NCBI RefSeq assembly: GCF_020080835.1
Contig: NC_058164.1
Coordinates: 3,931,666 to 3,995,665, forward strand
Direction: 5' to 3'
Length of the DNA stretch: 64,000 nt
Source of the DNA: Cotesia glomerata
Taxonomy: Eukaryota; Arthropoda; Insecta; Hymenoptera; Braconidae
This document shows, piece by piece, positions 1 through 11,600 of this stretch. The notes below the pieces were generated by a model. That model had not been told where the DNA came from. It worked only from the letters and a program-made list of their open reading frames with translations, and did no database searches. Made by a program: the position numbers and the translations under genes. How positions within the stretch are numbered: the first letter of the stretch is position 1; each line of letters starts with the position of its first letter.

Positions 1-759
1 TACACTCATCAAGAGCTTTCATTTGAGTACCCACATGCATCTTGATATATTTTTCATATATACATATATATAATATATATAAAAATATGAAAAATTGATG
101 TGGGTACTCAAATGAAAGGTCCCGATGAGTGTAATGTCGAGGTGAGCTTATATCTTTAAAAATGGCATTAGTGGACAAGATAGCAATGACAGTTCTTAAT
201 TATTGATATTTTCAAAGATATAAACTCATCCCGTTGTTACACTCATCAAGAGCTTTCATTTGAGTACCCACATGCATTTTTATATATTTTCATATATACA
301 TATATATATATATAATATATATAAATATATGAAAAATTGATGTGGGTACTCAAATGAAAGGTCTTGATAAGTGTAACATCGGGGTGAGCTAATATCTTTA
401 AAAATGTCAATAGTTCACAAAATACAAGGTCATTTCTTAATTATTGACATTTTTAAAGATATAAGCTCATCCCGATGTTACACTCTTTAAGAGCTTTCAT
501 TTGAGTACCCACATGCATTTTGATATATTTTTCATATATACATATATATAATATATATAAATTTATGAAAAATTGATGTGGGTACTCAAATGAAAGGTCT
601 CGATGAGTGTAACATCGGGATGAGCTTATATCTTTTAAAATGTCAATAGTTCACAAGATACAAGGTCATTTATTAATTATTGACGTTTTTAAAAAAACCC
701 AATTTTATCATATGACTATCCGGGACACAAAATTCTTCTTATTCTCTCAGAAATATAGA
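1..759 (-). mobile_element. Helitron with palindromic array, 5' part
   Basis: Minus-strand copy whose 5' end is A|TCTATATTTC, with the TC at 759-758. Its 3' end lies beyond the left window edge. Inside are about three tandem units, each a large imperfect palindrome. The left arm carries TCATTTGAGTACCCAC, the right arm its reverse complement, and an AT-only tract lies between them. No coding capacity is visible. The short open frames in the palindromes are by-products of the repeat. Confidence 0.75.
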
Positions 760-2400
760 TAATGATTCATACAAAAAAAATTATTGAGCTTCTTAATGTT
801 AGCAGAGGTTTGAAATCCCTTTAGATTTTTCATTTCTGCAAATTGTCGCAATAAAAATAGAAAATAAAAATTCAGAATAATAGAATGATATTGTAAGAAA
901 AGTAAAAAAAAAATTTCTTCGGTGACAATTGATAAAAATGTAAATATTTATTTTTATCTTGAAGAATCTTATTTTATAAAAAATATATAATAGTGAATCT
1001 CTGAGGATTTTACGAAGAGACAAATAGTTCCTATCGATTTTAACGTTACTGCCAGTAGATCTCAAGGGTATAGAAAAGTACACCCAATCCTATCTGTAAC
1101 AAAAGATAGAGACAAATAAAAATAACAAAAAAATCAAAGATGTGGTTTCTGCTCGCCAGATGCAATACTCCACGATTTAAAGTGTTCAGCGATAGACATT
1201 CGATAAAATACGATAAACGCCTACGTACTTCACGATATATTTCTTGGGTCAGTATCTGATCTCTGTTCTTCTTTAGTAGCACCACCAGTAATAGTATAGT
1301 GGTAGTCCAAAAAAATAAAATAAAACAACGCTAAACCCTTCAGTTGTAACATCCTATTTATTTTATTTATTTGTTTCTTGATGTAAAATTTAGAAACTCT
1401 GTCAAAAGCAAATTTATACCCGGCTTATCCAATGTAAATTTACTTTGTTTTCTCGTCTTCTTAACCTGGTACGTGTACATAAAAAGATTTTGTATTTAAA
1501 TTACTTCGTTAAAATTCTTTTGAGCGAATATTTATACCAACAACATTACGCCCTTCAGATAACTTTCCAATTGGGGTAAAGAATAAAAGTAACACCAAAG
1601 AGCAATTTTCTCACAAACAATCTTAATTATATTTAAAAGTACTGTGATATACTTTTTTTGAACAACTCTCTTTGCATAATTTAATAATGTTCAAAAGTTG
1701 TGAAATGCGAGTTGATTTTTACAGTTTAAAATACAAGAGTATCATTATTGTTTTTTATAAACATAATTATCTGGAAATCTTGTTATTTTATTTATTAAAA
1801 ATAATTGTTACAAGATAATTATTGGAACAAATAATTAAAAACTTTAAATTTGATCGATTGAATATTAAATTTTAATTAAAAAAGAAACGACGAACTCACT
1901 AAAAATAAATTAACTATATAATTTTCTTATAAATGAAAATTAAGTTAGCCACCTAAAAATTTTTAGAATTTTTTTATTGAAAAAATTGTTACAAAAAAAT
2001 AAAAAAAAAAACTGTAAGTGCAATTTTTTAAAAATAATTTTTAGTTCTAATTTTATTAATGAAAAAAAAAATCAAAAATTAAAAACGTCGGCTAATTTTA
2101 GGATTATTTGCAAATTGAAGTATAAAAAAAAAAGTGAATAATTAGTAGTTGAGAGTAAAGTGTAATTTGATGAAGTAAAAATTCAAAAAATGACAATTAA
2201 AAACGTACTGAGAAAAAAATTTTTCAGACAAACCAACAAAAGTTCCAGAGACATTTTTCTATTGTCTCAGTGACCTACTTACAGAATCCTAATAAGAGTA
2301 ATGAACATACGTGGTCGAAAAAAATAAAACAGCCGAGAGAAAGAAATTTAAAAAATTGCTGCGACAAAACATGTAATTAAGAAATAAATAAAAAAAAGAA
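760..2400. other. AT-rich intergenic DNA, no gene seen
   Basis: Open frames at 799-1285 on the minus strand are short, AT-driven and match nothing I recognise. Around 1930-2110 there is a piece of the AT-rich dispersed family (TTAGCCAC/GTCGGCTAA-like motifs) seen again near sina. Confidence 0.5.
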
Positions 2401-2800
2401 TTTTTAACTTTAAGATTATATTAAAAATCAAATCACCGAGTAAGAAACAGGAGAAATCTCACGTCAGCTGTATCAGCAGAAGCAAAACTGCTGAACTGTC
2501 GGTCTCGATCACTCGATATTCACAACAAAATTCAATTTCATGTTTCTGTCTCTACTGCTACCCTACACGTAACAACACCGAGGGAATTCGCAGGGAGGAC
2601 GCAGGAAATAAAGCAACTACTCACTCACCCTGAAGCCTTCGTCCTTCATTCCACCCCCGACTTCCTCCTCGTTGTTACCGCGTATATCGCGCAAATCCAA
2701 TTGTCGAACACATCGCAACTGCTCGTAATTGACGTCTCACTGATTAATCATTTTCGCTTCTCAAGTTTCTACGTTTGCTACATTCAGTCAAGCTTGCGGT
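2400..2800 (+). promoter_or_regulatory. GC-richer block, possible ensconsin promoter/5'UTR
   Basis: This stretch is clearly less AT-rich than its surroundings and contains several CG dinucleotides around 2500-2740. It lies about 3 kb upstream of the first recognisable ensconsin exon on the same strand. It could hold the promoter or a non-coding first exon. No TATA box, start codon or splice pair could be fixed with confidence. Confidence 0.25.
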
Positions 2801-2980
2801 TGTTATTATTATTTTTTTTTTTAATTATATAAATTTAATTATTATTTCAATCAACAACTTTTCAAGTTTGTTTTATCATTTTTTTCCAGAGAATATGATA
2901 AATTTAATTAAATCTGGGATTTCTACATCGACAGTTTTAATATTAATTAATTTTTTTCCGATCGGAATACCTTGACAATT

Positions 2981-3052
2981 TTGCTGTGGCGAAGGAGTTG
3001 AGTAGTATAACTCGTACGCGAAAAGTCGGGGTTCGATTCCCGGCGGCGGTAT
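2981..3052 (+). repeat. tRNA-like sequence with perfect B box (SINE head or tRNA pseudogene)
   Basis: The box-B motif GGTTCGATTCC lies at 3030-3040, in a tRNA-like TTCG loop followed by a G/C-rich acceptor-like segment. A T run of about 26 bases follows from 3069. The 5' half has no convincing cloverleaf and the acceptor stem needs several GU pairs, so this is probably a tRNA-derived SINE fragment or decayed tRNA. Confidence 0.35.
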
Positions 3053-3068
3053 CAAATTATCTAATTTA

Positions 3069-3270
3069 ATTTTTTTTTTTTTTTTTTTTTTTTTAACTTA
3101 TTTTTTTTCTTTAAATTTTGAATAATTAAATTTTGTTTATAAAAATGATTAATTTAATTTTTTTCTTTTAATTTTGAATAATTAAATTTTGTTTATAAAA
3201 ATGGTTAAAATAAAAATGATTAATTTATTTTTTTTCTTTTAATTTTGAATAATTAAAAAAATTTTTTTTC
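3069..3270. repeat. Poly-T tract and about 60-bp tandem repeat
   Basis: A poly-T run at 3069-3094 is followed by about three imperfect head-to-tail copies of an AT-rich unit of 55-65 bp. Each copy contains TTTTGAATAATTAAA; the first two also contain TTTATAAAAATG. Confidence 0.7.
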
Positions 3271-4003
3271 TCTTCTACAAATTAGCAATTAAATTTGTTT
3301 TTCATTATCAAAGCCGTGACGTCTGAAAGATCGAAATCACCGAAGCAAATTAGAAATCGGATAGAACAATTAATCGTTGAGTATAAGCTTGAATGGATCT
3401 GTGAAATTTCCATTTTCGTTGTCATTATTAACAGCACATCCCAATTACCAAACTGACGCCTTTTAATTTCACAAATTTCACCTACTAGACCCGGAGCGAG
3501 TAGTCTATTACCGCTGGTAATATAAAGTATAAGACAGTGGGTGGTACAGAGACCGAGTTCCCAACAGAGCTAGTTTTGCTTTTGACACTTGTAATCAACC
3601 GACGGAAATAATTCAACTCAACAAATTTGTCTGTTACTAAAAGAGTCTACCTTACTGTATCTAGTCCCACAATTACCTAACACTAGACTCTAAACACTAA
3701 ATAATCCAGTCCAATCTTGTTGCTAAATATAGTTACACAATTAACTACCGATCGTTATGTTATGCAACTATACAATTACAATTACAAATAAAATTACCGA
3801 GATAAAAAACCTTTTAAATTAATTTTTCTTAGAACAAACGATTCATTGGTTTGCCGATATCGGACACAGCCGAGATTCGCTTAACCCAGGTAAAATAATT
3901 GCTGGATAAAATAATTGTTTACCCTAAAAAATTAACAATTACGCATGGTGTGTAAATTTTACTAAGTTTTTTATTATTTTTAATTGAATAAATAAAAAGT
4001 TGT
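3271..4003. other. Non-coding stretch, nothing specific
   Basis: The composition is mixed, with no open frame or splice pair that can be tied to a gene. It could contain an unrecognised ensconsin 5' exon. Confidence 0.3.
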
Positions 4004-4224
4004 ACACAGAAAAAATAATTTACTTGAATCAAGTAAATAATTTTGAAGAATTTCATCTTCTTGATTTGAGTAGAAAAATTCTTAAACTAAAAAATTCTTA
4101 TTGGTTTAAGTAAATTTTACTTGATTCAAGAATTTTTCGTCTTGATCCAAAATACTGAAACTCTTCAAAATTATTTTCTTAGTTTAATTTTTCTCTTGAT
4201 TCAAGTTAATTTTTTTTTCTGTAT
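4004..4224. mobile_element. Short MITE, ACACAGAAAAAA ends (copy 1)
   Basis: It begins ACACAGAAAAAATAA and ends with the inverse TTTTTTTTCTGTAT. The interior is made of inverted TTGAATCAAG/CTTGATTCAAG decamers. About 220 bp, with no coding capacity. Copies 2 and 3 lie at 4666-5364 and 8949-9174. Confidence 0.6.
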
Positions 4225-4665
4225 AGGAAAAAAAATTTATTTCTTGCGAAAAATTGAATTTTATTTTTACTCCATAAATTTTCAATAATAAAAAATTGAC
4301 AAACAATTAAATTAGTACAAATAATTACCAGTAAAAATTTTTTTTTATTTTTATAATGAAAAAGCAAACATGAAGAAGCATATACACAAAGAATAAAGAG
4401 AAGTTGATCATGTTTAATTTAAAAGTAAAACCACATGCTACACGAAACTCACGTACAACTGACATAACGAGCATTCATTGAACAAATGTACAAGTTGAAT
4501 ATTCTGTTGAAATACAGTACAGTAGCCTTCACACTAACAAATATGATTATACCTGTACAATGTACAGACTGTGACTCCGTTCTGCGGCTAAACAAACTTT
4601 TATTCTTCCGCTGAGAACTTAAATATTTGTGCATTAATTATATAAATAAAGTTTAGTATTAATAA

Positions 4666-5364
4666 TACACAGAAAAAAAGGTTCACTTGAGTCAAGAAAA
4701 TATTTTTCTTCTTAATTATTTTCTTGAGCGAAAAAAAAATTTTTTTTTTGACAAGAAATTTCACTTATTCCAACAAAATTAATTCTCTTGCTTTAAGAAA
4801 TACGGATCTTGATCCAAGAAAATTTATTTAAGTCAAGAAAATATTATTTTGAGAAAATTCAGCCTCTTGCTTCAAAAAATTTAGTTCTTGATAGAAGTAA
4901 ATTTTCTTGTCTTGAGAAAATTTCTCTCTTGCTTCAAAATATTAAATATAAAGATAGAAGTAAATTTTCATTAATATTTTTATTGATTAACATGTCAAAT
5001 GGGAAGATCAAATAATATTTCATCATTTTTTTCATTCAATATGTATAATTGCACGCTAAAATAATATAAAATGGGTATCAAATATTCTCGAGAAAAATTT
5101 TCTCAAGGTGAGAAAATTTTTTTCTCAGCTGAAGTAGGTGGCGCTGCGTCCCTAAAGTATCTAAAAATCTTGATCAAATATAAAAATTTATTGTATCAAG
5201 TATTTATGATAATTTGAATTAAGAAAAAATTACTTCCAGCAAGAATAGAATTTCAAGAAAAATTTTTACTTCGGCCAACACAACTTCAGTCTTCTTTTAG
5301 GTACCCGAAAATTTTCTTGAGCTTAGAATTTTGTTCTCCAGTCAAGAAATTTTTTTTCTGTGTA
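4666..5364. mobile_element. MITE, ACACAGAAAAAA ends (copy 2)
   Basis: It starts TACACAGAAAAAAAGG and ends TTTTTTTCTGTGTA, giving an inverted-repeat pair about 700 bp apart. The interior repeats TCAAGAAAAT and CTTGATCCAAG motifs many times in both orientations. The short open frame near 4809-5015 is only this repeat translated. Confidence 0.6.
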
Positions 5365-5581
5365 TGCTTTGAATTTTTAATTAACATTTTTTATAGTAAG
5401 GTAAAAATTTACGCTAACGACTACTGCCTGGCTGATTTTGAGTTTAAATGACACCTCATCAATAATATTTTTTATTATTTATCATTTATTATTTTTACCA
5501 ACTGTAATCATAATCAATCATACATTGAATATTTATGTTATTTTTTTTAATATCATCAATCATTATTTTAAAACTCGACAG

Positions 5582-5647
5582 ATTCGAAGCGTCGGAGTCT
5601 CTACGACGAAGACTCCCTAGATGGCGATCATGAGAGTGGCAAGCAAG
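5582..5647 (+). CDS. ens: ensconsin exon a (first recognisable coding exon)
   Basis: The acceptor CGACAG precedes ATTCGAAGCG and the donor is CAAG|GTATAT. The frame reads Ser-Lys-Arg-Arg-Ser-Leu-Tyr and continues through Glu-Asp-Ser-Leu-Asp-Gly-Asp. It joins the next exon in phase 1 through a Gly codon. It starts with two bases of a split codon, so at least one more coding exon should lie upstream. Confidence 0.65.
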
Positions 5648-8600
5648 GTATATATTATTAAATAAAATAAAAAAATTAACCTGTACTGAGTTTATTTAGT
5701 GCATTATTCAACTGTCCTTTCACTAACATTTTACCACCGGTATTTTCACAGTACTAACTAAAGTATCTTTCATGCGTCATCAAGACGTCGGAAGTGCTTC
5801 ACTTAAATACAAAGTGCACTTTACACTGCATAGTGTGACTGTACTTGTATATTATGTGTTATTTTGTTGTTGACGCTTATTATTATTATTATTATTATTA
5901 TTAAAGTTGGTTGAAGTTATCTCTTGTTGGGAACTGACAAAGTTTGTATGGACGTTGTTGCAGGACGAGAGTCGACTGGAAGTCTAAAAGAGCTGGACAG
6001 GGCAAAGCTTGTGCGTGAAAGACAAAATGAGGAGAGGCAGCGAAAGCTCGAGGAGTTGAAGATGCAAGCTCTTTCTGCTCAAAAGTTCCGCGAGCAAAGG
6101 GATGAAGAACGGAGGAGACGAATTGATGAACTTAGATCGAGAGATAGTGATAGGTTTGTTTTTTTTTTTTATTAATTTATGATTAATCCTTTATTGAAAA
6201 GTTGATAATAAATATTTTGACAGAGGCGTACTCAAATAAAAGGTTACAATGAGCGTAACATCAGGATGAGCTTATATCTGAAAAAAATGTCTATAATGAA
6301 AAAATTACGTTGTATTTTGTCCAAAAATAATATTTTTAACGATATAAACTCATCATCGAGTTACACTCTTCGAGACCTTTCATTTGAATACCCACTCGAT
6401 TTGTACCATATATTTTAAATATATATGATATTTCCCATATTTGAGGAATATATAAAATATATAAAAAATTCGTGTGGGTATTCAAATGAAAGGTCTCGAT
6501 AAGTGTAACACCAGGATGAGCTTATATCTTGAAAAATCTCAATAATTGAAAAATGACGTTGTAATTTGTCTACTGGTGACATTTTTTAAGATATAAGCTC
6601 ATCCTGGAGCTACATTTATCGATACCTTTCATTTGAATACCCACATCAATTTTTTCATATATTTATATACATTACATATATGTATGTATGAAAAATATAT
6701 CAAAATGCATGTGAGTATTCAAATGAAAGGTCTCGATGAGCGTAACATCAGGATAAGCTTATATCTTAAAAAATGTCAATAATTAAGAAATGACATTGTA
6801 TTTTGTCCAATGATGATATTTTTAGCTATATAAGCTCATTCTGGAGTTACACTTATCGAGACCTTTCATTTGAATACCCAAATCAATTTTTCATATATTT
6901 ATATATATTATATATAAGTATATATGAAAAATATATCAAAATGCATCTGGGTACTCAAATGAAAGGTCTCGATGAACGTAACATCAGGATGAGCTTATAT
7001 CTTTAAAAATGTTAATAACTAAGAAACGACGTTGTATTTTGTCCAATGATGATATTTTTAACGATATAAGCTCATCTTGGAGTTACACTTATCAAGACCT
7101 TTCATTTGAATACCCACACGATTTTTTTTATATATTTTATATATTTCACAAATATGAGAAATATCATATATATATAAAATATATGAAAAAAATCGTGCGC
7201 ATACTCAAATGAAAGGTCTCGATGAGCGTAACATCAGGATGAGCTTAATTTTTTATTTTTTTACAATTTTCTTAAAAAATAATGAATTATTTCACTTTTA
7301 TAAGTTTTAAAAAAAATAATTGATACAATTTTAGATTAACATTACTTAAAAAAAAATTGTAAAAATTTCAGGCGAACTCAAGTCGAGGAAAGAAAGCGCA
7401 TGATATGGGAAGCAGAAAGAGAACGACGCGAAGCGATCCTCCGGAAAAACCAAGAGCGCGAGGCGCGCATTGAAGCCAAGAAGAAAAACGAGAGATCACA
7501 CATCGTGTTTGCGTTCGGCAGCTCGACCCCGCGGATGCTAGAGCCCGCGGACACGGGCGGCTCTTCTTACTGGGCCACGCGCAGAGCGACCTCAACCACC
7601 AATGTGATGATGTTCCCCGCAGCCCAGCCCCTCACCAGGCGATCCTCCGAGCGCGAGCTCGACGGGAGCAAAAAGCGCGCAACTTCCGCCGGTGGACTCG
7701 ATCGCAAGCCCGGCGAAGGTGATTACAAATTACTTACAAACTTATTTTTTATCATTTTATAATAAAATGGTGGAGTAGAGATACTTTTTTCGTATCGAGG
7801 CTTTATTGTTGCTGCTGGGCCGAATTTAGGACACTTCTGCTCCAGAAACTTCGGTGAAGGTCGGGCCTCTAACCATTAATTTTATCAGTTTATTCTTCAC
7901 TTAGAGTAACAACATCACCAATTAAGATCTTCGTATCAACTTTCAAGCTTTGTTCTTTCTATTATATTACATTATAATAATTATTATTATTAAAACTAGC
8001 TTAAGTTTTTCACTCACAATTGTTCAGTTGTGTTGTTGGTTATTGCAAACAATTTATTGAATTTTTATCTAATTATTACTTTTATATTTTACGATTCAAG
8101 TACAAGCGGCTCATTTTTATTGACTGTAAACGTTGCGCAGAACTTTAATGGGTGATTGCATCCAATTACTCGATAAAAAAGTTTAAACACTCTGGTAAAA
8201 GTTAACGACCTGAGAAACAATTAAATCTGCTGATAAAAGTCGCTAAAAATTTATCTAGTGTCTAAATTTCCTTTTATGTAATTTATAATTGCCTATTGCT
8301 GTTGAAATTTTTTAATTATAATTATATAGAAGTGAAATTAATGTTTTTTTGTTCATTAAAAGTCGAAATTTTATTTTGAAGAATTTTTAAACCCAAAATT
8401 TAATTTTTTATAAATAAAATTTATTTCTACCAATAATCTCACAGAAAAAAAAAGTTGATATAAAAAACCTATATAAATATCGAATTTTGAAATTATAATT
8501 ATATTAGTCCATTGTATTAAAATTTATGTGAGAAATTTTAAAGACTTTATTTAAGTAGATATTAAAGCAACAATTTAAACACCTCAAGAAATTTAATTTA

Positions 8601-11600
8601 AAAATTCGCACTCGTAAATTTAAAAAAAATTGTCCCTTTGATTACAACCTCATCAATTGACAAAGTAGTTTAAAAAAAAAGCCTAGCTTCCATCTAAAAA
8701 ACTTGAATCGTAAATTATGTACCACAATCGACAACTAACGTCGTAGAGAACCGGATGTCCGGCATCACAGGTACGATTCTCAAGTGATAGTAATGCTTTG
8801 CAAGTAGTACGTATGTATAAATAAGCTGTACTATACATTACTTCCATTAAATTTTGTCCCAGACAAAGATCAGTATCCAAATCATCAATCAATGTTTTAA
8901 ATTCGGCTCAGTAATTTCATCACAAGTTTCCCATCATTATTACTTATTACACAGAAAAAAAAAATGTTCTTGAATCAAGTATATAATTTTGAAGAACTTA
9001 ATCTTCTTGATTTGAGTATAAAAATTCTTGAACTAATAAATTTTTCTTAATTTAAGAAAATTTTACTTGATTCAATAATTTTTCATCTTGATTCAAAAAA
9101 ATTACCCTCTTCAAAATTATTTTCTTGATTCAAAAGTTTTTCTCTCGAATGAAGTTAACTTTTTTTTCAGTGTACTTATGAACTATGTACATTTCATCAA
9201 TTACTTAGCGATACTTATAAGTTACATTATGCTCAAGTTTGAGAAATCCGTTAAGTGTCAGGCATGAAATTCATTAGATGTTATGTCTGCCCTGCCCCAA
9301 AACTGTCTATTTTATTTTATTTACGTCTTTAATTATTTATATTATGATTTATGATTAATCAAGTGTTTTTTTCCGAGTACACAGAGAAGCAAAGTGATTT
9401 TATTTATATTATTACATTCTATTCGGAGTATACGACATGTACCAGTTGAGTTTCCTTCACGAGCACTTCTCTCTTTGCTTCCTTTAGTTGCGCATCGATG
9501 CACACACTCATGTCACTCCATCCTCATACCCCATTGTCATTCAAATTTTACTTTAGACTTTTCAATTTTTTAATTTCAATATTAAATTGCAGAACTTCTT
9601 TTTCAATTGACATTTTTATTAATTAACCAGTTGAAGACACGTCGAAAAAATTACGTTGAGGACACACAAATTAACTTATAATTGGCCTCTAAATATTTTA
9701 ATAGTTATTTTTAATTTCTAATAATTTAAAAATACTGAAAAATCATTTAGAAAAAAAAACTTATAAAATTGAACTTTTTTTATAAAAAAAGTCACAGAAA
9801 TTTTGATTTTTACGATATCAAAAAAAATCGACGCCATTTTATTTGGAAAACAATATATTTTAAGAAAAATCAATATTTGATAAAGTTTGAAAAAATCAAT
9901 ATTTGATAAAGTTTGAAAAAAATGAGAATAAAACATTTAAACATGCAAAATAATATAGAAAGATTTAGTTTTTTGTCATAAAACTCTTTTATTATAATTA
10001 TTACAATAAAAAAATACACGGAAAAAAGTAAACTGTAATAAATAACAGTCGATTTATAATAAGTAATGATCAACTGCTAAAAATTACCATTTTAAACAGT
10101 AAAATCATGATTTTACTATTCACTATATAATATTTACTATTTAAACGTTACAATTTACTCTTTACATGGAAAAAAATACTATTTCAAACAGTAATATTCG
10201 CTATGTAATTAATGTCTAAAATGGTAAAGTAAATGTTATGATATGTAAAAAGTATAAAATAAAGTTAGTAAATTTCTAATAGAAGCAACGTCAATATTTA
10301 CAAAGTAAAATGGTAAATTTTAAACGCAACGCTAAAAATCAAACTGTAATTATTAACTTGCTTGGACTGGTAAAATGTATATTTTAAAAGTATAATTTTT
10401 ACTGTTTCAAATGTTAAATTCTCCCAGAGTGAGATCCCCTTCTCCTCATAATATGGACTATATATTGAAATGGCAATTTTTACTGTTTGAAACTGTAATT
10501 TTTTAAGATGAAAGAGTCGTTATTTACTATAGTGACAGCTACTAATCACTTATTTTGGATACTTTATACTTTATACTTTATACTTTTATACTTTCTACAT
10601 TAAGTTCTGTAATATATATATTTTTGCCAACCCGATGTCTGCTTTACTGTTTGAAACTATAAAAATTAACCGGAATCCGAGTGAATATTACAGTTTAATT
10701 TTTTCCGTGTATAAATATCTTCAAGAATATCAATGAAATCAGTCGTAAATTAGACTGTCTTATTTATAAATCTCCTTTTAAATTTAAAATTGCCTGAAAG
10801 TTTGCCTGTGTCCTCAACGGGTTAAATTAAGTGACAAAAAATTGGGAGTTAAATTTTCAAAATTAATTAATTTTTATTTTACAATAAAATAATAAACCCT
10901 GGATTTAAAATTCTTATCTCGTGAATAAAAGGAAGGATTTTGGTTGGCTGATTTTTTACAGATATGAGAATGTCCTCGTCTATGTACGAAGTGTTTAATT
11001 GGAATTCTAGTCCTGATCCTTGTCTAACCCACGTGAAAAATAAAAGAGCCAGCCTCTCGCTGCCTCATTCGACCGACATCTTTGCCATCGATGATAAATC
11101 GGATAGTGACTCTAGACGTGCGGCAATCCAGCAGGCCAGTGGTGAGTTCCAACCGTACAAGAAAAAATTCTGACAATTATATGAGTGAGGTTTTGAGGAG
11201 GGCTGATGGACGATGCATCCGGGATAAACCGTCTTTTTTCATCTTTTATTTATTATAATTATTGATTTTGTTTGTTTCACGTCCTAATCCTTACGCATGA
11301 CTCACCTCCGTCTCCGCAAACATTAATCACCAGCAACACTCAAACTACATATTCACGTTTTATTTTTTTATGTTTATTAGCGGATTTTTTTTTTATTATT
11401 ATGTAAACTATAACAAGTCCTATGCTAAATGTTCTATACTTTGTTACCGTTGCCTGCAAAGCATGTCTTTTTTGTTTGGTATGTCTTTACCGTTTCAATG
11501 GCGCATATATTTCTTCACGTTCGATCAAATATTTTTATTTTCATGCATTTTAGCTATTTGGTTTTTTTTATTGTTGTTTTTTATTATTGGATTCTTGTGC

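Noticed and set aside
799..1285. Two overlapping minus-strand frames of 94 and 79 codons
   Set aside because: AT-driven composition, no splice signals, no recognisable domain.
6803..7212. Family of 60-105-codon frames containing Ile-Ser-Ser-Ser-Arg-Cys-Tyr-Thr-His-Gln-like text, seen in every Helitron array
   Set aside because: These are translations of the palindromic units. They occur on both strands and end in the AT apex, so they are not genes.
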